From Bacillus sp. RO3 (GTDB taxonomy: Bacteria; Bacillota; Bacilli; Bacillales; Bacillaceae_B), in NCBI RefSeq assembly GCF_012911895.1, contig NZ_JAAXCV010000030.1, positions 62,001 to 126,000 on the forward strand: a stretch of 64,000 bases of DNA, in the 5' to 3' direction. The position numbers were made by a program, and so were the translations under genes. This document shows positions 48,057-55,524 of the stretch, piece by piece (position 1 is the stretch's first letter; every line of letters begins with the position of its first letter). The notes under the pieces are model-generated. The model had not been told where the DNA came from and ran no database searches. It saw only the letters and a program-made list of their open reading frames with translations.

Positions 48057-48353
48057 ATGATAGAGAACTTCCTAAGCGGTATTTCCATTGATCCTCAAGT
48101 CACTGTGCTTGTTCCTGTATTATGGGTGCTGGGGTATGCATTGAAAAGAACCCCCCATGTTCCAGATTGGCTGATCATTTGGATCTTATTACTGGCGGGT
48201 GTAGCTGCCAGCGGTTGGACCCTTGGGTTTGATTTCAATGGTATCGCCAATGGGTTCATTGCAACAGGTGCAGCCATTACGACCCATCAATCTGTTAAGC
48301 AGACTTTTTTTGCTCGGGTGCACGACCGTAATAAAAGGGAAAAAAAGAAGTGA
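48057..48353 (+). CDS. Holin-like small membrane protein
   Basis: About 98 residues with two or three hydrophobic helices (VTVLVPVLWVLGYALK, WLIIWILLLAGVAASGWTLGF, GIANGFIATGAAITTHQ) and a highly basic end. It resembles the small phage-holin-like family (holin_5_2 type), which also occurs outside prophages. AGGGGTG eight bases upstream supports ATG 48057. No lysin or phage gene is near. Confidence 0.65.
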   Translation: MIENFLSGISIDPQVTVLVPVLWVLGYALKRTPHVPDWLIIWILLLAGVAASGWTLGFDFNGIANGFIATGAAITTHQSVKQTFFARVHDRNKREKKK

Positions 48354-48360
48354 ACGAAAA

Positions 48361-48407
48361 AAAGACCGGTACATGAGAAAAACAAAGAGTTTTTCCATCC
48401 CGGTCTT
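48361..48407. terminator. Bidirectional terminator
   Basis: AAAGACCGG and CCGGTCTT form the outer stem and GAAAAAC/GTTTTTC the inner stem. It separates the convergent holin-like and DJ-1/PfpI genes. Confidence 0.75.
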
Positions 48408-48423
48408 CGATAGGATGATTCTG

Positions 48424-48945
48424 CTAATTTCCCAGCACTTCAATGAATTCTCTCATATAATCCGGTAAATCAGGCGGCCTTCTGCTTGAAACGATATGCC
48501 CGTCTGTTACGACAGGTTCATTCACCCAGGTTGCACCGGCATTCTCCATGTCATCTTTAATACCGGGTGTGCTGGTTACATTAACACCCTGGAGGATTTT
48601 GGCTGAAATCAACACCCAGCCTGCATGACAGATTTGTCCAATCGGTTTCTTACTCTTGTCCATTGACTGGACCATTGAAATGACGTCCTCATAGCGACGC
48701 AGCTTATCAGGTGACCAACCACCTGGAACAAGGATTGCATCATAGTCTTTTGGATTGATATCTTTAAAGGCATAATCTGAAACAATTGGAACCCCATACT
48801 TCCCAATGTATTCCTCACCGGCCTTTTCACCTACTATATGTACAGTTGCTCCTTCTTCACGCAAACGCAAGACAGGGTACCACAGCTCCAAGTCTTCGAA
48901 ATCTGCACTTACTAATTGAATCACTTTCTTACCCGTTAATTTCAA
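48424..48945 (-). CDS. DJ-1/PfpI-family protein
   Basis: About 173 residues. The nucleophile elbow is QICHAGWVL (Cys) with the Glu of ADFEDLELWYP near the N terminus, as in PfpI/YhbO-like enzymes. Such proteins act as glyoxalase III, deglycase-like or chaperone-like stress proteins; the exact activity is debated. I chose TTG 48945, with AAGGAGTGG upstream; the GTG at 48954 overlaps that site. Confidence 0.87.
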   Translation of the reverse strand: MKLTGKKVIQLVSADFEDLELWYPVLRLREEGATVHIVGEKAGEEYIGKYGVPIVSDYAFKDINPKDYDAILVPGGWSPDKLRRYEDVISMVQSMDKSKKPIGQICHAGWVLISAKILQGVNVTSTPGIKDDMENAGATWVNEPVVTDGHIVSSRRPPDLPDYMREFIEVLGN

Positions 48946-49014
48946 CAGGACCACTCCTTATTCATTGTTAGTTTTATTGTCTAGGTTAAAGATAGATATT
49001 GCAACCAATAAACT

Positions 49015-49155
49015 TCAATTATATGGACTATATTTCTTAATGGCTTTAATAATTGATTTTGTCTGGTAAAAAGATACGAGAAACGCAATTACTGTCATAA
49101 TTGAACCAAATGTGTATATTACTGTTGAAAATTGCTTAAATGACTTTTTAGTCAA
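49015..49155 (-). CDS. Possible 46-residue single-helix membrane peptide
   Basis: A short frame from TTG 49155, with AAAGGTG six bases upstream, encodes a basic start (MTKKSFKQ), one hydrophobic helix (VIYTFGSIMTVIAFLVSFYQ) and a Lys-rich tail. The frame stays open further upstream (to 49272), but those codons have no ribosome site. A perfect 15-bp hairpin lies directly ahead of the ribosome site. The layout recalls small membrane peptides or type I toxins; this is speculation. Confidence 0.4.
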   Translation of the reverse strand: MTKKSFKQFSTVIYTFGSIMTVIAFLVSFYQTKSIIKAIKKYSPYN

Positions 49156-49168
49156 GAGATTCACCTTT

Positions 49169-49215
49169 CCTTCTAATTGGGAAGAATACTCCTTGTATTG
49201 TTCCCAATTAGAAGG
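49169..49215. promoter_or_regulatory. Perfect 15-bp inverted repeat
   Basis: CCTTCTAATTGGGAA (49169-49183) and TTCCCAATTAGAAGG (49201-49215) are exact inverted repeats with a 17-nt loop. There is no T tract. It lies just before the ribosome site of the 46-residue frame and could regulate its translation or form an operator. Confidence 0.55.
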
Positions 49216-49307
49216 CATGTATGTGATAGGAAACAACTTTAGACCGTAACATAAAGGCCGGGGAACGGACATATGTTGTTAGTACTTTTAAAGAAAGGGG
49301 TGATTGA

Positions 49308-49937
49308 ATGTATAACCCACTCTATCCTTTTAATCCTGAAATGAGAAATGACGTTAACTCCATGCCATTTTGTGCACAAACCAATGATCCTGCTCCTCTC
49401 TTTATTGCTGATGCGTACGATCATTCACAAAAGAAGATATACAGAATCAACCTGGAATCATATCGCGGTAAATGGGTCATTTTATTTTTCTATTCGAGTG
49501 ATTTTACCTTTGTCTGACCAACAGAGCTGGCAGCGGTCGCTGCTATTCACCCCAGATTTAAAGAAAATCAAGCTGAAGTTCTCGGGATAAGTACTGACAG
49601 TGTATACTCTCACAAAGTGTTCACTGAAGTATCCCCTTCTGCATCTAAAGTGCAATTTCCTTTAGTGAGTGATCGAAATCATGAAATAAGTAAAGCCTAT
49701 CGGGTGTTAAATGAACGAGCAGGCGCTACGTTCAGAGCCACCATCATCATCGACCCTGAAGGCATGATATCATCAAAAATGATCTATCCGCCTGAGGTCG
49801 GTCGGAATAGCTATGAGATATTAAGAGTGCTGGAAGCCATAAAATATGGAAGAAAAACAGGTGAAGGAGTCCCGGCCAATTGGCTTCCAAACCTATCTGG
49901 AATTCAGAAAAATCCTGACAATATAGGGAAGATTTAA
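49308..49937 (+). CDS. prxU: Selenocysteine peroxiredoxin (TGA read as Sec)
   Basis: ATG 49308 (AAAGGGGTG upstream) opens a 209-residue peroxiredoxin, interrupted only by TGA at 49515-49517. That TGA is codon 70, in the motif SSDFTFV-U-PTELAAV, exactly where the peroxidatic cysteine of AhpC/Prx proteins stands. The frame on both sides is intact: VILFFY before it, and EVLGISTDSVYSH, FPLVSDRNHEISKAY, RATIIIDPEG and VGRNSYEILRVLEAI after. A SECIS-type hairpin with GGTC apical loop starts 11 nt after the TGA. The resolving cysteine of the usual VCPANW is Val (GEGVPANW), so this is a 1-Sec type; the usual Pro before Thr is Ser. It should reduce peroxides. A degraded gene is the alternative, but both position and hairpin argue against it. 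Confidence 0.85.
49515..49545 (+). promoter_or_regulatory. Sec TGA codon with bacterial SECIS hairpin
   Basis: After the TGA, TGGCAGC (49528-49534) pairs with GCTGCTA (49539-49545) around the loop GGTC (49535-49538): seven pairs including one G-U. The loop begins 17 nt after the TGA. In E. coli fdhF the SelB-binding hairpin also has a GGUC apical loop about 18 nt after its UGA, so type and spacing agree. Confidence 0.82.
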
Positions 49938-49938
49938 T

Positions 49939-50239
49939 AGAGGTTGGGGCAAAAGCATGAATATCTAAAAAATCGAACTATATTACCTGCATATTGGAAA
50001 TATAGTTCGGGTTTTATACTTTTTTAAATATATCTCATTTTTGGAGTGAAAGCCGTAGACTCTTGGCCAATTTTGCAGGCACCTCCTATTGTTTTTGGGG
50101 TGTCGGAAAACAGGGACAAGCTCACCGACTACCCCCGTAAAGCAGAGTCTTGCAAGGTAATCATTCCCTGTATCAAGAAAGTGCACTGAAATTGCTCGTG
50201 TTTATGTGAAGGTCTTTTTAGTTTTATTACAGCCTCTTT
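49939..50239 (-). repeat. Dispersed repeat element, copy B
   Basis: The minus strand begins AAAGAGGCTGTAATAAAAC at the ykwC stop and ends GCCCCAACCTCT at the prxU stop. It shares with copy A (35591-35933) both ends, the block CACATAAACAC with CAATTTCAGTG, the middle CGGTGAGC stretch, and the CGAACTATATT hairpin. It fills the space between two convergent genes. Its inner 68-codon frame looks like chance. Confidence 0.7.
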
Positions 50240-51122
50240 ATTGTGTTTCCAATAATTTAATCAATGCATGGGTCCCGCTATTCCCCTCTCCGCTTTGAGC
50301 TAACTCTTCATATAATGAAAGGGCCAGTTCTAAACCAGGGGTTTTGATTTCCATCCCCTGGGCTGAATCAAGGGCGATTTTAAGATCTTTGATAAAATGC
50401 TTTACATAAAACCCTGGAGCAAAATCTTCATCAATCATCCGCGGGACCAGGTTACTCAGTGACCAGCTCCCAGCTGCTCCCGAGGTGATACTCTTCAGCA
50501 CAGTTTCAGGATTCAAGCCTGAACGTTTGGCATAAAGCAGGGCTTCACTTACTCCCATCATATTCGAGGCAATTGTGATCTGATTACACATTTTCGTATG
50601 TTGACCTGCCCCGGCTTTTCCTTGATACACAACATTAGAACCCAGTAGATCCATCAGGGGGATCACGGCATCGAAAGCCCCCTTGTCTCCCCCCGCCATG
50701 ATAGAAAGTCTTGCTTCTTTGGCACCTATGTCTCCCCCTGAAACAGGAGCATCCAAAGTGTAGATCCCTTTATCCCGAGCGAATAAGTTGATTTCCTCTG
50801 CTAATTTAGGAGAGGAAGTAGTCATGTCTATAGCAATACATCCTTTTTTCATATGATGAAGGAGACCGTTCTCACCTAAATATATCTCTTCTACATCTGA
50901 GGGGTAGCCTACCATTGTAATGATTGTATCTGAAACATCAGCCACTTCTTTTGGTGAGTCCGCCCATTTTGCACCAATTTCAATAAGCTTTAATGCTTTC
51001 TCTTTCGTTCGATTGTAAACGACCACGGGAAACCCTGCATGGAGTAGATGGCATGCCATGCTTTCTCCCATTACACCTGTCCCTATAAATCCAATGACGC
51101 TCTTACTTGTTATTCCTTTCAA
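50238..51122 (-). CDS. ykwC: 3-hydroxyisobutyrate dehydrogenase-family protein
   Basis: About 294 residues. The protein has a Rossmann loop IGFIGTGVMGESMA, the substrate loop DAPVSGGDIGAKEARLSIMAGG, the catalytic-Lys region GAGQHTKMCNQITIASNMMG, and AAGSWSLSNLVPRM. It follows B. subtilis YkwC. I prefer TTG 51122 (GGAGG nine bases upstream); ATG 51131 abuts that site and ATG 51143 has none. Beta-hydroxyacid dehydrogenases of this group use NAD(P); the substrate is not defined. Confidence 0.9.
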   Translation of the reverse strand: MKGITSKSVIGFIGTGVMGESMACHLLHAGFPVVVYNRTKEKALKLIEIGAKWADSPKEVADVSDTIITMVGYPSDVEEIYLGENGLLHHMKKGCIAIDMTTSSPKLAEEINLFARDKGIYTLDAPVSGGDIGAKEARLSIMAGGDKGAFDAVIPLMDLLGSNVVYQGKAGAGQHTKMCNQITIASNMMGVSEALLYAKRSGLNPETVLKSITSGAAGSWSLSNLVPRMIDEDFAPGFYVKHFIKDLKIALDSAQGMEIKTPGLELALSLYEELAQSGEGNSGTHALIKLLETQ

Positions 51123-51288
51123 ATACCTCATCCTCCATTTCATACCGTCTAAGTTTATTTTTAACTAGAATGCTAGCATTGTCCACTCCTGGTTAGATAT
51201 GAAATCGCCAGCCAGGTTTATTTTCATGTAAGCCGGGAAAAGGATGAACATACTATACAAACAATTATGATGAACAGGAGGAGTAAAT

Positions 51289-51549
51289 ATGAAACTCAAT
51301 AAAACTTTACTTGTAGGTGCTACAGTCACGGCGGGTTCATTGGGATGGATTTTATCTTCGAAAGAGAAACGAAATCAGCTCCATAATGTTAAAGAAGGTT
51401 TAGTGACTAAATTTAAAAAGAGAAGAAAAGAAGACCTACCTGTTGAAAAAGGAGGCAACCCAGACCCTTCAAATATTGAAGATAATTCAATGGTAAGTGA
51501 AGGAGCCATGACATCTGTACAGTATTATAACGAGAAAAAACAAGATTAA
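51289..51549 (+). CDS. Small hypothetical membrane-anchored protein
   Basis: The 86-residue product has one short N-terminal hydrophobic helix (TLLVGATVTAGSLGWILS), a very basic middle (KFKKRRKEDLP) and an acidic, disordered end (NPDPSNIEDNSMVSEGAMTS). It resembles YtxH-like small proteins only in layout. AGGAGGAG precedes the ATG and a strong terminator follows, so it is likely real. Function unknown. Confidence 0.7.
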   Translation: MKLNKTLLVGATVTAGSLGWILSSKEKRNQLHNVKEGLVTKFKKRRKEDLPVEKGGNPDPSNIEDNSMVSEGAMTSVQYYNEKKQD

Positions 51550-51550
51550 A

Positions 51551-51595
51551 AAAGCTGAACGCAGGGATCAAACTCCACCTGCGTTCAGCTTTTTT
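51551..51595. terminator. Bidirectional terminator
   Basis: AAGCTGAACGCAGG and CCTGCGTTCAGCTT pair over 14 bp with A and T tracts on both sides. It serves the small gene at 51289 and the convergent DUF202 gene. Confidence 0.93.
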
Positions 51596-51950
51596 ACCTA
51601 AGAGAAAAAAAATAAACCGTGACGAATAAAAGAACAATTGTAGCCACAACAGCCATCATCTTTATGAAAGCATCTGCGGACACAAATGTTTGTGTGTTGA
51701 TATGTTTTCTTGTCCGGTAATAATGTAAGGTTGATCCAATAATGACAGCTAAACCTATGACGATAGAAACGCCGCTGATGGTTAAAGCAATCTTATCTTG
51801 AACAGGATTTTCTTGAAGTGAGTTATAATGCAAGCTTGTTGTTAAAAAACCAATCCCGATAATGGCAATAGCCGTTCGAATCCAGGCCAGAAACGTACGT
51901 TCATTGGCTAAGTGCTGCTGTATATATTTAGATTCATTCGTCTCCTTCAT
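51594..51950 (-). CDS. DUF202-family membrane protein
   Basis: About 118 residues. QQHLANERTFLAWIRTAIAIIGIGF is the DUF202 (YidH) signature, and three hydrophobic helices follow in all. I chose ATG 51950 with GAGGTG nine bases upstream, which gives the usual family length; codons further upstream are chance. It may belong to the same transcript as the persulfide gene upstream but a hairpin lies between. Function unknown. Confidence 0.82.
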   Translation of the reverse strand: MKETNESKYIQQHLANERTFLAWIRTAIAIIGIGFLTTSLHYNSLQENPVQDKIALTISGVSIVIGLAVIIGSTLHYYRTRKHINTQTFVSADAFIKMMAVVATIVLLFVTVYFFSLR

Positions 51951-51984
51951 GCCCTCGTCACCTCTGGTTGCTGCTGAATTCAAG

Positions 51985-52018
51985 AAATCATCCCTTCCAA
52001 TCACTGGAGGGATGATTT
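51985..52018 (-). terminator. Hairpin after the first cstB-like gene
   Basis: AAATCATCCCT and AGGGATGATTT form an 11-bp stem between the cstB-like stop and the DUF202 gene. T tracts are modest on both strands. Confidence 0.65.
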
Positions 52019-52058
52019 TTGTCATTAAGAAAAAAATCGGCACCTATTCTTTCATTCT

Positions 52059-53183
52059 TTACCTAACGGCACAACGGTTTGGACCTGTTTCCATTTCGCG
52101 CTTTTCATCTTCTCCGGGATCCACCTTACCCATATTCGTTTCACGGATTTTTTCATAACTATTGGGTTGTGGAGGAAGGTTTTCGGTAACGGTTTTTCTA
52201 AATTCCTCTTTATCTTCAATGTTCAATCCATGATTTTCCTTATAAAGGTTACTTAGAGGATGGGAAACGGACCCATCTTCATTCATCTCGTCTATGGTCA
52301 TGAAATGTGCAGGTAAGACCGTTAGATCAGGCTTAAGATCTTTGTATCTTGAATACAGTGTTTCTCTTAAATCCCCTACCCAATCTTCGGCTTTCCCTGC
52401 CAAATCTGGCCTTCCAATCGAATCAATAAAGAGAATGTCCCCCGTTAACAAATAACTGTCATCGACAATAAAAGATGTGCTGCCTATCGTGTGCCCCGGA
52501 GAATACAAAGCCTTTATCGTCGTATTGCCGATTTCAATGATTGTATCTTCATTTAACTCTGTATAGTGGTATTGAACTTCCGCTGCATCCTTGGGAGGTA
52601 AATAATATGGTGAATCGTAATCATTGCTTAAAGCTCTGCCCCCGGAAATATGATCTGCATGGAGGTGCGTGTCAAGGACTCCCATAACTGATACGTTATG
52701 CTCCCTAATAAATTCTTTATAAGGCTTCAAAAGGCGGCTGGGGTCAACGAAAGCTGCTTCTCCATTTGACACAATCGCATAAGATAAACATCCCTTGCCA
52801 ATACGGACAAATTGATAAATCGCTCCGCCTGATACGTCACCAATTTTAATTGGTTCTAAATGTTCACTCCAAGCCTGCATACCACCCTTAACGGAATAGA
52901 TGTTCTCCATTCCCGCTTCAACCAGCATTTCAGCTGTTTTGGTTGAAGAATGTCCTTTTGCACAAATAACATATATATCCTCATCACTTGGTAAAACTGA
53001 TTGAACCGATTCAAGATTATCTTTCAGTTCCGAAAAGGGTTTATTGATGATTTTCACGTTCTCCCCTTCTACTTTCCAATCATCGAAAGCATCTTTGGGT
53101 CTAACATCCAGGATGAACATGCCCTCTCCGCTCATTATTTTTTTAGTTAGTTCTTTCGCTGTCAATTCTTTTACTGTAGAAAT
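52059..53183 (-). CDS. CstB-like persulfide dioxygenase-rhodanese, copy 1
   Basis: About 374 residues: a rhodanese domain first ([13 protein letters not shown], active Cys in [10 protein letters not shown]) and then a metallo-beta-lactamase persulfide dioxygenase domain ([39 protein letters not shown]). It should oxidise persulfides to sulfite or thiosulfate. It is very like the gene at 59048. The best start is ATT 53183, with GGGAGGA upstream and an N terminus that aligns with copy 2 ([10 protein letters not shown] against TVKAMKSKE); the TTG at 53165 has no ribosome site. A CstR-type operator lies at 53249. Confidence 0.87.
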   Translation of the reverse strand: MSTVKELTAKELTKKIMSGEGMFILDVRPKDAFDDWKVEGENVKIINKPFSELKDNLESVQSVLPSDEDIYVICAKGHSSTKTAEMLVEAGMENIYSVKGGMQAWSEHLEPIKIGDVSGGAIYQFVRIGKGCLSYAIVSNGEAAFVDPSRLLKPYKEFIREHNVSVMGVLDTHLHADHISGGRALSNDYDSPYYLPPKDAAEVQYHYTELNEDTIIEIGNTTIKALYSPGHTIGSTSFIVDDSYLLTGDILFIDSIGRPDLAGKAEDWVGDLRETLYSRYKDLKPDLTVLPAHFMTIDEMNEDGSVSHPLSNLYKENHGLNIEDKEEFRKTVTENLPPQPNSYEKIRETNMGKVDPGEDEKREMETGPNRCAVR

Positions 53184-53248
53184 AATGAATTCCTCCCTTA
53201 CATTTTTATATCCTGTCCTAAATACATTATCCTCATTTTATATTTTTT

Positions 53249-53264
53249 AAACCTACAGGGGTAT
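53249..53264. promoter_or_regulatory. CstR-type operator before cstB copy 1
   Basis: Read on the minus strand, ATACCCCTGTAGGTTT fits the local consensus ATACCC(N5)GGTAT with the last half weaker. It is 66 bp upstream of the ATT start. Confidence 0.6.
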
Positions 53265-53305
53265 TCGGATGCATTCAACAACATTCAAGAGAGGAAGGAA
53301 CACGT

Positions 53306-53644
53306 TTACTCTTCTTTTCCTTCCCATGAATTCATTCCGCCATTCATATTTGTTACATGGAAACCATGATACTCCAGGAACTTAACAGCTTGACTACTTC
53401 GTCCCCCTGATTGGCACACCACTATATATTCTTTATTCTTATCCAATTCATTCATACGAAATTCCAATAGCCCCAATGGAAAATTCATACTATTGGGGAT
53501 TTTCTGGGACCTGAACTCTGCTGCTTCACGAACATCGATAATATTCACAACTTCTCCTGATGATATGCGTTTATTTAATTCAGCTGATGAAATTGTTTTC
53601 AAAATGACTGCCTCACTTTCAGATTTTTCGCGATGAGTGGTCAT
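53306..53644 (-). CDS. Single-domain rhodanese
   Basis: The 112-residue sulfurtransferase has NIIDVREAAEFRSQKIPNSMNFPLG and the active-site loop VVCQSGGRSSQA (Cys). It probably moves sulfane sulfur from persulfides to acceptors. It begins one base after the upstream rhodanese gene and has only a weak ribosome site, so coupling to that gene is likely. An N-terminal extension of about 20 polar residues precedes the domain. Confidence 0.85.
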   Translation of the reverse strand: MTTHREKSESEAVILKTISSAELNKRISSGEVVNIIDVREAAEFRSQKIPNSMNFPLGLLEFRMNELDKNKEYIVVCQSGGRSSQAVKFLEYHGFHVTNMNGGMNSWEGKEE

Positions 53645-53645
53645 A

Positions 53646-54005
53646 CTAGTACCAGGAATTCATACCACCCTTAACATTTGTGATCGATGTGAATCCTTTC
53701 TGTTTAAGCACTCGACAGGCGTTAGCACTTCTCATCCCGCTTTGACAGATTACGATGATTTCTTTATCTTTTGATAGTTTGTGGGCACTTTTCGATAATG
53801 ACTGTAAAGGCATATTCTTAAACTGTCTAATATGATTTTGCTTGAATTCTCCAGGGGTCCGTACATCAATAAACTGCCTTGAGTTGTCATGTAATAAAGG
53901 CTTTAATTCCTGAATGGAGATTTGTTTAATATTTTTACCGGGTTTCTTAAACACCATGTACATAGAAACAAGTAGAACCAGTATAAGTAATCCAATATAA
54001 TCCAA
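53646..54005 (-). CDS. Membrane-anchored rhodanese
   Basis: The 119-residue protein has one N-terminal membrane helix (YIGLLILVLLVSMYMVF) and then a rhodanese domain with QFIDVRTPGEFKQNHIRQF and the active loop IVICQSGMRSANA. It resembles YqhL/YrkF-type proteins. The start is TTG with GAGGTG upstream. A good CstR-type operator lies at 54069, so it is the first gene of a two-gene rhodanese unit. Confidence 0.85.
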   Translation of the reverse strand: MDYIGLLILVLLVSMYMVFKKPGKNIKQISIQELKPLLHDNSRQFIDVRTPGEFKQNHIRQFKNMPLQSLSKSAHKLSKDKEIIVICQSGMRSANACRVLKQKGFTSITNVKGGMNSWY

Positions 54006-54068
54006 AAAAACACCTCATTTTAACGTTTTGGTTGTGATTGCTCACATTTTTCCGTATGCACCTATAAT

Positions 54069-54084
54069 ATACCCCATTAGGTAT
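54069..54084. promoter_or_regulatory. CstR-type operator before the rhodanese pair
   Basis: ATACCCCATTAGGTAT matches the site before cstR at 15 of 16 positions. It is about 65 bp upstream of the TTG start. Confidence 0.68.
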
Positions 54085-54142
54085 TCAGTCAAGACTTTTC
54101 TCTCACTCCACTACACCCTTCTTTAGGGAGAAAAGAATTTAC

Positions 54143-54173
54143 AAAAAAAAAACGACCCTATCCAAGAGTCGGT
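54143..54173 (-). terminator. Terminator after the Gly/Pro-rich gene
   Basis: On the minus strand ACCGACTCT pairs with AGGGTCGT, imperfectly, and is followed by a run of about ten Ts. It lies just after the stop at 54183. Confidence 0.75.
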
Positions 54174-54182
54174 TTCATTTAT

Positions 54183-54596
54183 CTATAAATAGTAGAAGCA
54201 GCGTTTATACGGTCCCTTAAAACCTTTAAAAGGACTATTCACAATTTGTCCTCCAAGGAACCCAATCCCAAGACCGATTAACCCTGCGCCAAGTGGATTA
54301 ATACCGAATCCATATCCACCTGCTGGACCATAAGGAGGTGGTCCATACCCTGCCTGTGGGAATCCAGGTGGTGGAGGATACCCCTGCTGACCGTATCCCA
54401 CGGTGTTTGTTGCAGATGGAAACTGATTATAAGCCGCCACGGGACTGTTCCCCCCCTGCCCCCCCAATGGTGGCATTGACCCTAGATATCCATTAGGTAA
54501 ACTGTTGTCATATCCATTCCCAAGATTTGGAAGTCCGTTAGTGGAAGTTAATAAGCTCAATAAATTCTTTCTCTGTATGTTTCTCCTCTCATACAT
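54183..54596 (-). CDS. Gly/Pro/Tyr-rich protein of unknown role
   Basis: The 137-residue product is low in complexity: an Asn/Leu/Gly-rich first part (NGLPNLGNGYDNSLPNGYLG), a PPPPGFPQAGYGPPPYGPAGGYG repeat-like middle and one hydrophobic stretch (GAGLIGLGIGFLGGQIV) near the C terminus. This resembles spore-coat or surface Gly-Tyr-rich proteins in style. A possible sporulation role is inference. No recognisable domain; AGAGGAG-like site upstream. Confidence 0.62.
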   Translation of the reverse strand: MYERRNIQRKNLLSLLTSTNGLPNLGNGYDNSLPNGYLGSMPPLGGQGGNSPVAAYNQFPSATNTVGYGQQGYPPPPGFPQAGYGPPPYGPAGGYGFGINPLGAGLIGLGIGFLGGQIVNSPFKGFKGPYKRCFYYL

Positions 54597-54837
54597 CTCT
54601 CTTTCACTCCTCTTTATTAGCCTATTAAAGACCGGATAAAAGGGAAGGGCTTATGTCCCTGTTTCGTGAAAAGTAGTGACTGTAATGGATTTATACGCAA
54701 ACCTTTTTGCATCACTGTCTGAAACGAGTAAAGTCACTATGTGTGGTTAATGTATCTTATATCATAAAAAATTCACTTTTTTCGTCTATAATATAGCTGA
54801 TGAGGTGTCTGTGCAGAATCGATAGGAGTGATTCAAG

Positions 54838-55524
54838 TTGAAAAAATGGAATGTCTTAATTGTTGACGATGAACCCGACATGAGACAACTGATCAAACTT
54901 TATTTGAATAATGAGCAGTACTTCTGCATCGATGCAGAAAACGGTCTTGATGCCCTTGATCAAATGAAAAAAACCCAAGTAGATATCATGGTTGTGGATA
55001 TCATGATGCCCTTCATGGACGGTTATCAATTATTAAAAGAGGTCAGGGAAAGAAGTCAGGTTCCTTTTATCTTCCTGTCTGCAAAGGGAGATGATTTAGA
55101 TAAAGTGAAAGGACTCAAGCTTGGAAGTGACGATTATATGGTTAAGCCATTTAACGCAGAAGAACTGGTTGCACGGATCGAAACGATCCTGAGAAGATCT
55201 TATGGAAATCAAACCAGTCACCATCCGATGATTGAACGGTATGGACCAGTATCGTTTAATTTGGCATCCAGGACCGTATCTGTAGATGACCTTTCTCCTC
55301 GCTTAACCTTAAAGGAATATGAACTCTTTCTTTTTCTTGCCCGTAATCATGGAAGAGTATATACACGTGAACAACTCCTTGATCAGGTTTGGGGCAGAGA
55401 CTATGAAGGAAGCGACCGAACAGTAGACACACATATTAAAACGTTGCGGCTTAAATTAAAGAACTTCGGGCATTTGATTGTAACCGTGTGGGGCTTAGGT
55501 TATAAGTTCGAGGAATCGTCTTGA
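54838..55524 (+). CDS. OmpR-family response regulator
   Basis: The 228-residue protein has a receiver domain (VLIVDDEPDMRQLI, phospho-Asp in MVVDIMMPFMDG, Lys in DYMVKPFNAEELV) and a winged-helix C-terminal domain (RLTLKEYELFLFLARNHGRVYTREQLLDQVWG, VDTHIKTLRLKL, TVWGLGYKFE). The start is TTG with GGAGTG upstream. It overlaps the histidine kinase gene by four bases. The regulated genes are unknown; its place inside the sulfur region may be chance. Confidence 0.9.
   Translation: MKKWNVLIVDDEPDMRQLIKLYLNNEQYFCIDAENGLDALDQMKKTQVDIMVVDIMMPFMDGYQLLKEVRERSQVPFIFLSAKGDDLDKVKGLKLGSDDYMVKPFNAEELVARIETILRRSYGNQTSHHPMIERYGPVSFNLASRTVSVDDLSPRLTLKEYELFLFLARNHGRVYTREQLLDQVWGRDYEGSDRTVDTHIKTLRLKLKNFGHLIVTVWGLGYKFEESS

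Noticed and set aside
49617..49937. A separate 106-residue protein starting at the internal ATG 49617
   Set aside because: It has no ribosome site and is the C-terminal half of the peroxiredoxin, in the same frame as the part before TGA.
49983..50186. A 67-codon minus-strand frame
   Set aside because: It lies inside repeat copy B without a ribosome site; copy A has no matching frame.
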